Shown: positions 16,844 through 25,818, numbered from the stretch's first letter. The stretch: DNA of 64,000 bases from Brevundimonas variabilis (GCF_014199945.1 NZ_JACHOR010000003.1:186001-250000); one strand, 5' to 3'. A program made the numbers and translations. Notes: a model not told the origin generated them from the sequence alone.

Positions 16844-18291
16844 CCGTGCCGAACGGCTCGTCCCGCGCGTTTGCCCGGGAGCTCTCGACGAATAGGCTTC
16901 TGGGTATCGTGTTTCGTCTCTCGTGGCGAGACACCCGTGCGACGTTGTTGATGTCGAATTGGACCTTTGGCGTCGATACCGGCCCAGGACGTAGCCGCCC
17001 TGTAGACTAGCCCCAGAAGAAAGGCCCAGACCAGAGCAACTGAGTAAATCTGGGCCGGGTAGTCGACCATGCCCTGAAGCAGCATGAACCCCGAAACCAT
17101 GAACAGTGGAAGCATGGCTGTACGCATGTCTGGCCTCAGACGAGCAACGGTGACAAGCACAAGCCATACGCCGCCGATCAGGGCCATAAGGAGTCCAACG
17201 ACGCCCGCCTCGAGGATCCATTGCAGTGCCAGATTGTGGACAGCCCGCACGTTCCACATCACGCCATCATTTTCCGGCGTCAGGAGAAGCCGGGAAATCC
17301 GCGGGACGGTTCCCAGTCCCTGACCAAACACCGGGTTTGCCGACACGGCTTCGGCATAGGTGGCCATTATGACGCTGCGGTTCGTAACCTCCTCTCCGAC
17401 CGACCCCATCCGAAGGAGAACGGCGCTCGCACTGTAGGCAACGACCAGCAGACCGCCGAGGACGAGCCCGGTCAGAAGCAGCCTCCTGCCCCGCAAGACG
17501 GAACGGTGAGTCAGCCAGGTCCAGACCCGCCTGCCCGCCCAGATCGCCCCAAGGAGCGCCATGATCAGGATCGCGGAACGGGAGGCTGTAAGCAGCAGCG
17601 TCCCGGCCAGGATAACGCCCGCCGCTACTGAGGTCAGCAATCCGGCATTCAGCGCCCCCTTGCGGGACTGAAGCTGTCGGTCGATCAGGGTCATCCAGCA
17701 CAGCAGTCCAAGCGAGAGGACGCAGGCGGCGACATTGGGGCTGACAAAGGTCCCCGTCAGGCGCGCGATCCCGTCTACGGACCGGGCCGACATGGCAAAC
17801 AGGATCAGCGCCCAGAGAGCCCAGCCGACGGTCAGCCAGACAAGGCGGTGCAGGGTGCTCGTCATGCGCTCGGCCGTCGAGGCATGGCGGTAGGCGAGAA
17901 GGAAGATCACCAGCAAGCCGAGAAGCTTGACGATCTCGACCCAGGTCGCCTCGGGATCGATCGACAGCGTATTCAGCCCCGCCCGCTCGGCAATCCACCC
18001 CGACGCCAGCCAGTCCGAGCCTGGAATAACAGACACCACCGCGAGAACGAGCAGGCCAGCGAAGGCCACAGCGGGCCCTCGCAAATCGCGCCAGTACGCC
18101 GTGGTCAGCCCCACCCGCCCGCGCACGAAGCCATAAGCCCCGATCAGGGCGATCACAGCCGTGAGGAGCGTCGCTTCAAACTGTCCGCTGGCACCACCCG
18201 CAAGATGTGCTCCTGTGACAAGCACTGGCACCGACAACGTCAGTGCATGTTCCTTCAAGCTCTCTGCCAACGTTCGGGTCGAACGAGACAT
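16840..18291 (-). CDS. O-antigen ligase / Wzy-type EPS polymerase (second copy)
   Basis: Predicted 483-residue inner-membrane protein with ten or more hydrophobic spans. The Wzy_C region is clear: LLTASRSAILIM, a large periplasmic loop with ANPVFGQGLGTVPRIS, then VHNLALQWILEAGVVGLL, with a conserved His near residue 395. It probably polymerises or ligates the EPS repeat unit in the periplasm. The ATG at 18291 (MSRSTRTLAESL) is chosen because it is 10 bases after the stop of the upstream tyrosine autokinase; the 30-codon in-frame extension overlaps that gene and has a biased Ser/Thr/Arg composition. It differs strongly from the polymerase at 4058-5434. Confidence 0.87.
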   Translation of the reverse strand: MSRSTRTLAESLKEHALTLSVPVLVTGAHLAGGASGQFEATLLTAVIALIGAYGFVRGRVGLTTAYWRDLRGPAVAFAGLLVLAVVSVIPGSDWLASGWIAERAGLNTLSIDPEATWVEIVKLLGLLVIFLLAYRHASTAERMTSTLHRLVWLTVGWALWALILFAMSARSVDGIARLTGTFVSPNVAACVLSLGLLCWMTLIDRQLQSRKGALNAGLLTSVAAGVILAGTLLLTASRSAILIMALLGAIWAGRRVWTWLTHRSVLRGRRLLLTGLVLGGLLVVAYSASAVLLRMGSVGEEVTNRSVIMATYAEAVSANPVFGQGLGTVPRISRLLLTPENDGVMWNVRAVHNLALQWILEAGVVGLLMALIGGVWLVLVTVARLRPDMRTAMLPLFMVSGFMLLQGMVDYPAQIYSVALVWAFLLGLVYRAATSWAGIDAKGPIRHQQRRTGVSPRETKHDTQKPIRRELPGKRAGRAVRHG

Positions 18292-18301
18292 GGTTATGCT
18301 T

Positions 18302-20518
18302 TCAGGCCGTGTAGTACTTCTTGACGGACGAGTAGTAGTAGCCCGGGTCGCCATAGCCATAGCGGGACTGCTGGTTGACATCGACCTGGGTCAGCACCAC
18401 GCCCGCGACATAGGCATCGGACTGCTCCAGGGCCTTGAGAGCGGCATCGGCCGCCTTCGCCGGCGTCTTGCGCCAGCGCGTGAGGAAGACCACCGCATCG
18501 GATCGGCTGGCGAGCACCCGGGTCTCGGCGATGGCGAGCACCGGAGCGGTATCAAGAATGACCAGGTCAAACTCGGCACGGAGCTGGTCGAGCAGCTTGC
18601 CCATGGCGTCGGTGTTGAACACTTCCTGGGGCGTGAACTCGCGATAGGCGATGGGCAGAACCCAGGCACCCGAATTTTCGCCCTGCAGAAGCGCGTCCTT
18701 CAGGGCGACCTTGCCATCGAGCACATCGAGCAGGCCTACCTCGGCTTCGACCCCGAGGAGCTTGCTGACGTTGCGGCGACGGATATCACAGTCCACGATC
18801 ACCACACGCGCGCCAGCCTTGGCACCAGAGATCGCAAGGCAGACCGCTGTTGTTGTCTTGCCCTCTCCCGGAAGGGCCGAGGTGATGGCGATGACCTTCA
18901 CCGGATCCCCTACCCGCGCGTACAGGATCGAGGTTCGCAGATTACGGAACGCTTCGGCAAACCCCGACAGGGGGCGCGCAATCAGATAATCGGTTGGCAG
19001 GAGCTTGCGGTCCTTGCCTTCTGCAATCGACATCAGCAGCGGGATGGACCCGAGGGTCTGGAGCGAGAGGCGGCTCTCGATATCCTCAGCGGTCAGCAGA
19101 CCGTCGTCCAGCATCTCGACGAAAACAACGACGATCAATCCGGCCGCCATGGCCAGGATGAAGCCCAGCGCGAGGTTGACTGGCACATTAGGCGATGTCG
19201 GGCTGCCGTTGGCACGCGCTTCGGAAACGATCCGGCTGTCAGCAGTGGCACCACCCGCTTGGGCAGACGTTTCCTGATAGCGCTCCAGCAAGCCCTCATA
19301 GAGGGTCCTGACAGACTCGGCATTGCGCTCCAGCTCGTTGAGCCGGACGCTGGCGGCATTGTTACCGGCCAGCGTGCCCCGCGCCCGTCCGAGCGTCGAC
19401 TGCACCGAAGCCGTACGATCACGAGCGACCTGCGCGCGAGCCTCGAGGTTGGAGATAACCCGCCGGATTTCAGCGGCAATCTGGCCATCGATCGCAGCCA
19501 GTTCCTGGCGGGCACGGATGAGCTCGGGATAGCGTGGACCGTAGTTGGCTTCCAGGTCAGCAACACGCGTTGCGACCGTAGAGCGCTGCCCGCGCAGCTG
19601 GGAGACCACCGAAGACTGCAGGGCCTCACCCACATCGTCACCGATCGAGCCCCGGGCGAGCTGGTTCCGGGCTGTCCGAAGACGCGCTTCTTCGACCGCC
19701 TGATCCGCCCTCGCGGTCGCGAGTTGCTGGTTGTAGGTCGAGATTTCCTGCTCGGTCAGGGTCGTCCCGGACGAGCTCAGAAGGTTGTTTGCGACACGGT
19801 ACTGTTCGACCGCGGTCTCGGCCGCAAGAACCTCGGCACGCAGCTCGTTGAGTCGGGTGCTCAGGAAGGTGTTCGCCTGATTGGTGGCCGAGTATTTGGC
19901 TTCAACCTGGTTCAGGATGTACTGCTCGGCAAAGGCATTGGCGATCCGCGCCGACTTCTCGGGATCAAGCGATGTAAAGCCGACACCGACAATGTAGGTC
20001 AGACCCGACCGTCGCACGCTCAGCCCGCCTCGAAGTGCGGATGTCGCTCGCTCGCGGCCGGCTTCGATGTCCTCAGGCGTGCGGGGGAGCTCCGGCCGTG
20101 GCAGGGTCTGGCCCTGAAGACGCGCAAACAGCTGGTCGAGGCTCGACGGGGGCCTGAGGGCCCAGTTGAACTCGGGGTCATTCTCGAGGCGAAGATTGGT
20201 GGCGACCTGGCGTGCCAGTCCGCGCGATTGCAGGACTTCGACCTCGGTATCGATCACGCCGGACTCGATCGGCAGTTCCGACAGGACCTCGGTCGAGGCC
20301 ATGACGTTTTCCTGGCGTGTATTGAACATCACGCGGGCTTCAGACGAATAGCGCGGCGTCGCCTGCATCGTCACCAGCAGGGCAACGAGGAAGATCGCGA
20401 GCGCAATGCCGCCGAACAGCCGCATGCGCCTGCGAAAAATCGCCAGCAGATTTCGCAGGTTGAAGAGATCGCTGCCACCGCGAGCGGACGCAGTGGAGCT
20501 CTCGTTCATCATCGTCAT
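18302..20518 (-). CDS. exoP: Wzz-type chain-length regulator fused to a tyrosine autokinase (BY-kinase)
   Basis: Predicted 738-residue inner-membrane protein controlling EPS chain length and export (ExoP/Wzc class). Spans near residues 34-54 and 425-447 bracket a long periplasmic coiled-coil region. The C-terminal cytoplasmic kinase has Walker A SALPGEGKTT (about 545), Walker A' VVIVDCDIRR and Walker B LVILDTAP, and ends in a tyrosine cluster (YGYGDPGYYYSS, then YY near the end), the expected autophosphorylation tail. It lies directly upstream of the polymerase (10-base gap) and 36 bases downstream of the outer-membrane beta-barrel gene. All hallmark motifs are intact. Confidence 0.93.
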   Translation of the reverse strand: MTMMNESSTASARGGSDLFNLRNLLAIFRRRMRLFGGIALAIFLVALLVTMQATPRYSSEARVMFNTRQENVMASTEVLSELPIESGVIDTEVEVLQSRGLARQVATNLRLENDPEFNWALRPPSSLDQLFARLQGQTLPRPELPRTPEDIEAGRERATSALRGGLSVRRSGLTYIVGVGFTSLDPEKSARIANAFAEQYILNQVEAKYSATNQANTFLSTRLNELRAEVLAAETAVEQYRVANNLLSSSGTTLTEQEISTYNQQLATARADQAVEEARLRTARNQLARGSIGDDVGEALQSSVVSQLRGQRSTVATRVADLEANYGPRYPELIRARQELAAIDGQIAAEIRRVISNLEARAQVARDRTASVQSTLGRARGTLAGNNAASVRLNELERNAESVRTLYEGLLERYQETSAQAGGATADSRIVSEARANGSPTSPNVPVNLALGFILAMAAGLIVVVFVEMLDDGLLTAEDIESRLSLQTLGSIPLLMSIAEGKDRKLLPTDYLIARPLSGFAEAFRNLRTSILYARVGDPVKVIAITSALPGEGKTTTAVCLAISGAKAGARVVIVDCDIRRRNVSKLLGVEAEVGLLDVLDGKVALKDALLQGENSGAWVLPIAYREFTPQEVFNTDAMGKLLDQLRAEFDLVILDTAPVLAIAETRVLASRSDAVVFLTRWRKTPAKAADAALKALEQSDAYVAGVVLTQVDVNQQSRYGYGDPGYYYSSVKKYYTA

Positions 20519-20554
20519 AATCTTACCGTCTTACCGCTAGCTGGACGCAGAGCA

Positions 20555-21784
20555 TCAATACTGTGCGACGAGAGACACTAGGACGCGATTAGCTGTGAAA
20601 TCGTTGATGGCGTTCAGGCCATCAGACTCGCGCGACTCGTAATCGTAGGCGGCTGTAAGGCCAAACCGGCGATTCATGAGGTAGGTTGCTCGCAAGGTCC
20701 CGAAGACACGGGCGTTCTCGCGGTCGATCGTGTCAAACTCCTCGACCGTCCGGCCCAGCCGGGCCCCCAGGATGATGTTCCGGCGCAGTTCGTAGTCGGC
20801 AGTCACCTGAAGCGTCGTATTGAGGAAGCCGGCCGTTCCAACAATGCCGGAGTCTCCGACGGAACGGTCACCCGTCAGGCCGAGTGTGAGAAGCGGCGAA
20901 GCAAAGTATTCCAGTCGGGCATTGGCGCTCAGTCCGCTGAGCTCTCCGTACAGCGGGTTGTCATACTCCTGCTGTAGATAGCCGACCCCGGCCTCGCCCC
21001 GGACGAGATTCGAAAGCTCGAAATTCGCGCCGACGATGGCATTGAATCCGCTGGAGTCGCGGTTGGGCGTCCGCAGACTTCCTGCGTCATCAAACTGCCG
21101 GTCGTTCCAGCTAACCCGCCCGAACAATGCCGTCGCGGGGCTGATCGCGTAGTCCAGCCGCGCAAGCGTCTCGTAGGTGGTCTGGTCGCGGTCGTCCTGG
21201 TCGACCACCGCGCCACCGATCGACCGGCCGTCATCGTAGTCGAGTTCGACGATATCGAAGCGTCCGGTCGCTCGCAGGCGGTTGAACGCATGGGCGACAC
21301 CCACATAGCCGGAGCGGGCGTCGTATTCGATCGGGTCCGCGATCGCCTGGGGGGTATTGGAAGCCGTCCGTGGCTCGAAGAGTCGGGCATAGTCAGCGCC
21401 GCCGGTAAGCTGGGTTTCGCGCTGCACATCTACGCGTCCGGATGCTCCGACCTTCCATGTTTCCGAGTTTTCGTCGGTCAGGTCGGTGTAACGCGTGAAC
21501 CCCGCTTCAGCCGTGGCCCGCAGAGCATGGCGGCTCCAGTCCGATTCGACGTCAACCGACGGCGTGAAGCGCACATAGCTGTCGTAGCCGACGTCTCCCT
21601 GAAGCTTGGGATAGACCATCATCGTGCCCGCGCGAATGCCAAGAGCCTCGAGCTCCGGCCGTCCACGCTGAGTGACGGCGACATTGCGGTCGCGGGCGAA
21701 CAGGTCCGTCTGCTGCGCCACCGTAACTGAGGGCGCAGACAGCAGGAACAGTCCCGACGTAGCGAGAAGGACTTTGGAGTTCAT
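20555..21784 (-). CDS. Outer-membrane beta-barrel protein (BBP2-like) of EPS export
   Basis: Predicted 409-residue secreted protein: a signal peptide (LLATSGLFLLSAPSVTVAQQ, with cleavage near AQQ) and then a repetitive, aromatic-alternating beta-strand protein that ends VLVSLVAQY, a typical outer-membrane C-terminus. The family is the beta-barrel group often found in alphaproteobacterial EPS loci, where it may form the outer-membrane exit or help the Wza channel. The ATG at 21784 directly precedes the signal peptide; longer readings up to 21913 overlap the next gene. Specific function is inferred from position. Confidence 0.75.
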   Translation of the reverse strand: MNSKVLLATSGLFLLSAPSVTVAQQTDLFARDRNVAVTQRGRPELEALGIRAGTMMVYPKLQGDVGYDSYVRFTPSVDVESDWSRHALRATAEAGFTRYTDLTDENSETWKVGASGRVDVQRETQLTGGADYARLFEPRTASNTPQAIADPIEYDARSGYVGVAHAFNRLRATGRFDIVELDYDDGRSIGGAVVDQDDRDQTTYETLARLDYAISPATALFGRVSWNDRQFDDAGSLRTPNRDSSGFNAIVGANFELSNLVRGEAGVGYLQQEYDNPLYGELSGLSANARLEYFASPLLTLGLTGDRSVGDSGIVGTAGFLNTTLQVTADYELRRNIILGARLGRTVEEFDTIDRENARVFGTLRATYLMNRRFGLTAAYDYESRESDGLNAINDFTANRVLVSLVAQY

Positions 21785-21815
21785 AACGATGTCTCGAGCT
21801 TTGGAGGGCGAACGT

Positions 21816-22310
21816 TTAGTCGGGGGCGTAGTCGGAACCGGAAGCGCTCGCCGGGGGTGCGCCATTGCCAGCACCGGCAATGCCGCCGGTCGGTCCGGCT
21901 GCGGCGGGTCCACCGAGGGCCGTGGTGACCGTTGTCAGGAGATCGTCGATCGCCGCACAGCCGGACCTGTTCCAGGTTCCCAGCTGGCGATCCACGAGCG
22001 CGCAGCTCTGGGCGGCGAGCGTCAGCCGCAAGGCTTCCTGCACCAGAATGGCGGGAGCCGCGCTTTCGATGATGTCGCCTTCCAGGGCCTCGGTTACCCG
22101 GGCCTCGATGATGCTGGCCTCAGACGACGCTGCGACCGCTGTCGTCCGCGCTGTGTCGATCGAACGCCCCATGACACCGGCCAGATCGAGCGCGGTTATG
22201 GTATTGGCTGCCGCCACACGTTGCTGTGCCGCCGACATGCCGGTAGCGGCTACCGCGGGCACCGAGAGGGTCAGACCAATGCCGACCGCAAGGCTCATCC
22301 ACATCTTCAT
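21816..22310 (-). CDS. Secreted protein of unknown function in the EPS operon
   Basis: Predicted 164 residues with a Sec signal peptide (MWMSLAVGIGLTLSVPAVAA), then an alanine-rich helical domain with two cysteines in AAQSCALVDRQLG and WNRSGCAAIDD, and a flexible Gly/Ala/Pro-rich tail. The two cysteines could form a disulphide. The gene is 31 bases upstream of the outer-membrane beta-barrel gene and on the same strand, so it is probably cotranscribed and periplasmic. I do not recognise the family. ATG 22310 and ATG 22304 are both possible; extensions to 22355 lack a signal-peptide layout. Confidence 0.6.
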   Translation of the reverse strand: MKMWMSLAVGIGLTLSVPAVAATGMSAAQQRVAAANTITALDLAGVMGRSIDTARTTAVAASSEASIIEARVTEALEGDIIESAAPAILVQEALRLTLAAQSCALVDRQLGTWNRSGCAAIDDLLTTVTTALGGPAAAGPTGGIAGAGNGAPPASASGSDYAPD

Positions 22311-22519
22311 CGCATCTGTCTCCCTCTGACACGGTCCGTCTCGCCCCCATGACATGGAAATGGGCTCTGACGCACTGAAATTCGGCTATTTTGCCCCAGT
22401 CAAACGCAATCCGGTCACCCGCACTTGTGTTTTCATTCGGGACCGTCATAGCATTTCTCGCGCAATCTTGCATAAACAGAGCCAGGTGCTGCGCCTGCCA
22501 GACAATTTGTAACGGCCCC

Positions 22520-22855
22520 ATGACGCTCGAAGAATTTCGTCGAACCTGGATAAGGGATCACGTCGGGGCTGAATCGGCCCCCGCACCAGTCCCCGCCGCC
22601 GCACCCCTGCCCAAGCGGCTCATGTTCGTTCCGCCGCAGGAAACCAAGCTCGTTCCGCGGATGGTCTTCCGCGAAGTCTTTGTTTCCCCACCACCCGTCG
22701 ACAGAAAACCCCGTGCTCGCATGCGTCAGGTCGGGGTTCGCCTAGCTTGGGCGATAGCAGCCTGCTTCGCGGCTGCCGTCATGGGTTTGGGTATGTCCAA
22801 GATTTTCGACTATGCGCCAACCTATATGAGCAAGTATCTCGGCACGCTGCACTAA
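22520..22855 (+). CDS. Small membrane-anchored protein of unknown function
   Basis: Predicted 111 residues: a polar, proline-rich N-terminal region (APAPVPAAAPLPKRLMFVPP) followed by a hydrophobic span (LAWAIAACFAAAVMGLGM) near residue 80 and a short tail. The layout is of a cytoplasmic domain with a C-terminal anchor. It is a single + gene between two minus-strand EPS operons; its stop overlaps the convergent gene by 4 bases. The ATG at 22520 is chosen because longer readings have a cysteine-rich leader. No family recognised. Confidence 0.5.
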   Translation: MTLEEFRRTWIRDHVGAESAPAPVPAAAPLPKRLMFVPPQETKLVPRMVFREVFVSPPPVDRKPRARMRQVGVRLAWAIAACFAAAVMGLGMSKIFDYAPTYMSKYLGTLH

Positions 22856-23448
22856 GGTGCCGGCTCTGGCGCTGTCGATTCCATGGTGCGCCTGAGCCGA
22901 CGCGCAGTCAGACTTCCGACCATTCGACCGTCGGGATCACGCGCTGTCCGAGCCAGAGCATCAAAATCCCAGGACCGGCGTGGATAGACCGCCCGAAACT
23001 CTTCAAGCGCTGCCTTTCGGACGTCCTGAGAGGCACTCGACCAGTGGTCGAGGACGAAACCGAGGCGCCAGAGCGTGATCTCTGATCCGAGAGGCTCCAC
23101 GGCATAAGACCGCAGGATGGCTTGATTGGCCGTCTGGTCCAGTTCCCCGCGCGTCAGAGCCGAAAGGTAGGCCACCCTGAGCAGGGCCGCACCATCCAGG
23201 GGGCGTCGGGCGAGAGAGGCCTGCGTCAGCGCAGACACGCGCTCCGCGTCCGATGGATCCAGGGACTGAGCCTGAAGGACATCAGCAGCGACACGGTCTG
23301 ATCGTGTTGGCACCGTTGCTGGATGTAAAGAAAGGGAAATCGTGACTGCCAGGCCGGCAATCAGCAGACAGGCTGTCGTGCCTGCCACCTTTATTCCACG
23401 ATGTCGCGAAGCGCGGGAACTCGTGCGGTTCGCTACAGTCGAATCCAT
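22852..23448 (-). CDS. Membrane-anchored periplasmic helical protein of unknown function
   Basis: Predicted 198 residues: a basic N-terminus, one span (TACLLIAGLAVTISLSL, about 30-46), then a soluble helical region with TPR-like spacing (ALTQASLARRPLDGAALLRVAYLSAL). The region would be periplasmic. The ATG at 23448 lies inside the last codons of the transglutaminase-like peptidase gene (16-base overlap), so the two are translationally coupled. Similar unassigned proteins accompany this peptidase in EPS loci; a role in assembling or processing the polymer is inference. Confidence 0.6.
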   Translation of the reverse strand: MDSTVANRTSSRASRHRGIKVAGTTACLLIAGLAVTISLSLHPATVPTRSDRVAADVLQAQSLDPSDAERVSALTQASLARRPLDGAALLRVAYLSALTRGELDQTANQAILRSYAVEPLGSEITLWRLGFVLDHWSSASQDVRKAALEEFRAVYPRRSWDFDALARTARDPDGRMVGSLTARRLRRTMESTAPEPAP

Positions 23449-24218
23449 TGCAGGAGGTCTCCTGGCCGCTGGCGTGCCTGCCAGACAAGTCTTGCCTGCG
23501 ACCAGTGCAGGACGCGACTGTCGCGGTTGTCGAGAACATAATCCCCATCCGGGAACGCCAGCAACAGGACTGCGTGATCCTCGCCCTGCGGTGTGCGCGC
23601 CAGGGCGATGGACAAACGATCCGGTGAGATCCCTGCCCGGATCAGGGCCTCGCGCTTGGCAAGGACATAGTCTTCGCAATCGCCGGCCAGGCGCGCACCC
23701 CGACGGATCCGGGGCACGGCCCAGACATCGGGTCGACCATAGAGTGACTTGTCTGAGACGGGCGTGATGGACCGGTTCAGCGCCGCATTGATCGTCTCTA
23801 CGCGTGCGAACTCTTCAAGTGAGGGCTCCCGGGTGTCGCTCGCCAGACCGCCAAGGAAGTTCCGGTCGCCGCTCCCGGGCGTCGAGGCGCGGGTGGCCCG
23901 GGGCTGCCGGATCGAGCCCGGCTGGGCTCTGTTGCCAGCTCCGAGAAGAAGCTCCTGCCATGCCAGACCTCGCGCCTCGCTGACGGACCGCGCGACCTGG
24001 CTGAGGCTTTCTGAAGGTCCTGCACAAACCACGGGCTCACGGTCACAGAAGTCCAGAAGGCCCATGGGAGGCGCAGTTGCCTGCTGAACGGGCTGTTCCC
24101 CCCAGGCTTGTGGCGCACGGGTGCGAGGGCCGTCTGCTTCAGCGTATGCCGGTCCGATGTTCCACATCGCAGCGGCGGCAGTGATCAGGCACATGACAAT
24201 TGGGGATCGGCTTGACAT
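23433..24218 (-). CDS. Transglutaminase-like cysteine peptidase, C93 family
   Basis: Predicted 261-residue secreted cysteine peptidase (BTLCP). A signal peptide (VMCLITAAAAMWNIGPAYAEA) is followed by a linker and the catalytic domain with Cys in LAGDCEDYVLAKREAL, His in EDHAVLLLAF and Asp in DYVLDNRDSRVLHW, the full triad. The best studied member, LapG, clips a surface adhesin under c-di-GMP control, but no LapD-like receptor or LapA-like adhesin is seen here. In EPS loci the role is unknown. It starts the minus-strand pair with the gene at 22852-23448 and faces the Wza gene across the divergent region 24219-24362. Confidence 0.85.
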   Translation of the reverse strand: MSSRSPIVMCLITAAAAMWNIGPAYAEADGPRTRAPQAWGEQPVQQATAPPMGLLDFCDREPVVCAGPSESLSQVARSVSEARGLAWQELLLGAGNRAQPGSIRQPRATRASTPGSGDRNFLGGLASDTREPSLEEFARVETINAALNRSITPVSDKSLYGRPDVWAVPRIRRGARLAGDCEDYVLAKREALIRAGISPDRLSIALARTPQGEDHAVLLLAFPDGDYVLDNRDSRVLHWSQARLVWQARQRPGDLLQWIRL

Positions 24219-24362
24219 TCTGTCCTCGCGACCGGTTTTAGATTGTAGCGAACGTTAACCCACGCCTCGCTAACAAACTGTGACAGTTTGGATACCTCAA
24301 CTGAAAGGCTGGCGACCTGCTCCCGGGCAGGCTATCGCACAGGACATGTTTGGACTGGCTTG
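24219..24362. promoter_or_regulatory. Divergent control region between the C93 peptidase and wza
   Basis: This 144-base AT-richer stretch separates two divergently transcribed EPS gene sets, so it must carry promoters for both. It includes GTTAAC near 24255. I could not assign -35/-10 elements with confidence. Confidence 0.35.
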
Positions 24363-24929
24363 ATGATCACTCGACGCAAAACCTTGCTGGGACTTGGCCT
24401 GTTGGTTGGCGGCTGTGCTTCGGTTCCGCTCGGCGGTGCCGGTGAAGACACGGCAGAGGATCGGGTCCTCGACGATTACAGGCTCGGTGCAGGAGACAAG
24501 GTCCGCGTCACGGTCTTTGGTGAGCCTTCCCTGACGGGAGAATTCCAGGTCAGTAGTGCCGGGAAGCTTTCGCTTCCGCTTGTTGGTGACCTGCAGGCGT
24601 CGGACCTGACGGTCGCCGAGTTCCAGCGCTCGGTCGAGGTGTCCCTGCGCAATGGATATCTGCTTGACCCGCGCGTGAGCGCAGAGGTTTTGACCTATCG
24701 GCCGTTCTTCATCCTTGGCGAGGTCGGGTCGCCGGGGACCTATCCTTATGCTGCTGGTCTGACAGTGCTCAATGCGGTCGCCACGGCCGGCGGATTCACC
24801 TACCGCGCCAATACCGGCCGCGTCTTCATCCGGCGCGCCGGTGGCAGTGCCGAGGAAAGCTTTGCCCTCACGTCGCGGACGCGGGTCGCACCGGGTGACA
24901 CCATCCGGATTGGCGAGCGGCTATTCTAG
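24363..24929 (+). CDS. Wza-type polysaccharide export lipoprotein, short form
   Basis: Predicted 188-residue outer-membrane lipoprotein of the Wza/GumB/ExoF class. The signal ends in LLVGGCASV, a lipobox with Cys near residue 19. The polysaccharide-export domain is visible as DYRLGAGDKVRVTVFGEPSLTG, then LSLPLVGDLQASDLTVAEFQ, and a SLBB-like segment with FILGEVGSPGTYPYAAGLTV. It is shorter than Wza (about 380 residues) and lacks the C-terminal helix region, so the outer-membrane pore may need the beta-barrel encoded at 20555-21784. ATG 24363 directly precedes the twin-arginine-containing lipoprotein signal. The phosphatase gene follows after 11 bases. Confidence 0.9.
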   Translation: MITRRKTLLGLGLLVGGCASVPLGGAGEDTAEDRVLDDYRLGAGDKVRVTVFGEPSLTGEFQVSSAGKLSLPLVGDLQASDLTVAEFQRSVEVSLRNGYLLDPRVSAEVLTYRPFFILGEVGSPGTYPYAAGLTVLNAVATAGGFTYRANTGRVFIRRAGGSAEESFALTSRTRVAPGDTIRIGERLF

Positions 24930-24940
24930 GACGGACCGGT

Positions 24941-25762
24941 ATGTTCCGGCGCAAGCAAACGCCACCCTCCGGTCAGCGACTGCGAAACTGTTCTGTCCCG
25001 GCAAATACAGTCGTCTGGGCGGTCGGCGATGTCCATGGGCAGGACGATCTTCTGGAATGCCTGTTGTCCGTGATTAGGACGGACTTGCAGAAACCCGAGA
25101 ATCTCCATCGCAGGGTCGTCTTCCTTGGCGACTACGTCGATCGCGGTCTCGGCAGCCGCAAGGTGATCGATATGCTCATAGCCCTGCGTGCAGAACTCGA
25201 GGCTCAGAAGGTCGAACTTGTGACACTGATGGGCAACCACGAGGCCCTGCTGCTCCAGTTTATCGACGAGCCGGTAATTGGCCCCGACTGGATGGAACTC
25301 GGCGGACGTGAGACGCTTCTTTCTTACGACGTCTCTGTTCCTGCGAACAATGACCCTGAAGGCTGGGTCGAGGCCTCGACCAATCTGCTGAAGTCCCTTC
25401 CGCTTGATCACCTGGAGTTTTTCGAGACACTGCCCCTCAGTGAGACGGTAGGGGATTTTTTCTTTGTCCACGCGGGTGTGCGGCCTGGCGTGAAGCTGGA
25501 AGATCAGACCGCCAAAGACATGATGTGGATCCGCGACGGCTTTCTCAGGGATAGTCGCAGCTTTGACAAGATAATCGTCCACGGACACACGCCGACTGAG
25601 GATGTTTATGCCGATGACCGCCGAATTTGTGTCGATACCGGCGGGTATGCCACGGGCGTTCTTTCTGCGCTCCGACTTCAGGCCCGGACCCAGCTGGTCG
25701 TACAGACCCGCCGCAACCGGGATCGTGTCAGGCTGCAGTCTCGCCCACTTCTGGCCGATTAA
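24941..25762 (+). CDS. Calcineurin-like metallophosphatase (serine/threonine phosphatase type)
   Basis: Predicted 273-residue cytoplasmic phosphoesterase with two metal ions. The full signature set is present: GDVHGQDDLL (about 28), FLGDYVDRGLGS, LMGNHEALLL, and a late VHGHTPTEDV. It resembles bacterial PPP-type serine/threonine phosphatases and Ap4A hydrolases. It follows wza by 11 bases, so it is part of the EPS export operon. An attractive inference is that it counteracts a kinase of the locus, though the tyrosine autokinase would normally need another phosphatase class. Confidence 0.85.
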   Translation: MFRRKQTPPSGQRLRNCSVPANTVVWAVGDVHGQDDLLECLLSVIRTDLQKPENLHRRVVFLGDYVDRGLGSRKVIDMLIALRAELEAQKVELVTLMGNHEALLLQFIDEPVIGPDWMELGGRETLLSYDVSVPANNDPEGWVEASTNLLKSLPLDHLEFFETLPLSETVGDFFFVHAGVRPGVKLEDQTAKDMMWIRDGFLRDSRSFDKIIVHGHTPTEDVYADDRRICVDTGGYATGVLSALRLQARTQLVVQTRRNRDRVRLQSRPLLAD

Positions 25763-25818
25763 GGCTCTGGCACAACGATTGCTCGCTACAGCGACGCACG
25801 CGGTCAAGGGTCTCTGAT

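Noticed and set aside
18161-20581. An 806-codon open frame on the + strand opposite the Wzz/BY-kinase gene
   Set aside because: It is the antisense of a gene with all kinase and Wzz motifs; the frame is long only because of high GC and codon bias, and its product has no recognisable domain.
23433-24218. C93 transglutaminase-like peptidase as a second lasso leader peptidase
   Set aside because: It has a Sec signal peptide and lies in the EPS export region 9 kb away; a proper cytoplasmic B2 is present at 10682-11098.
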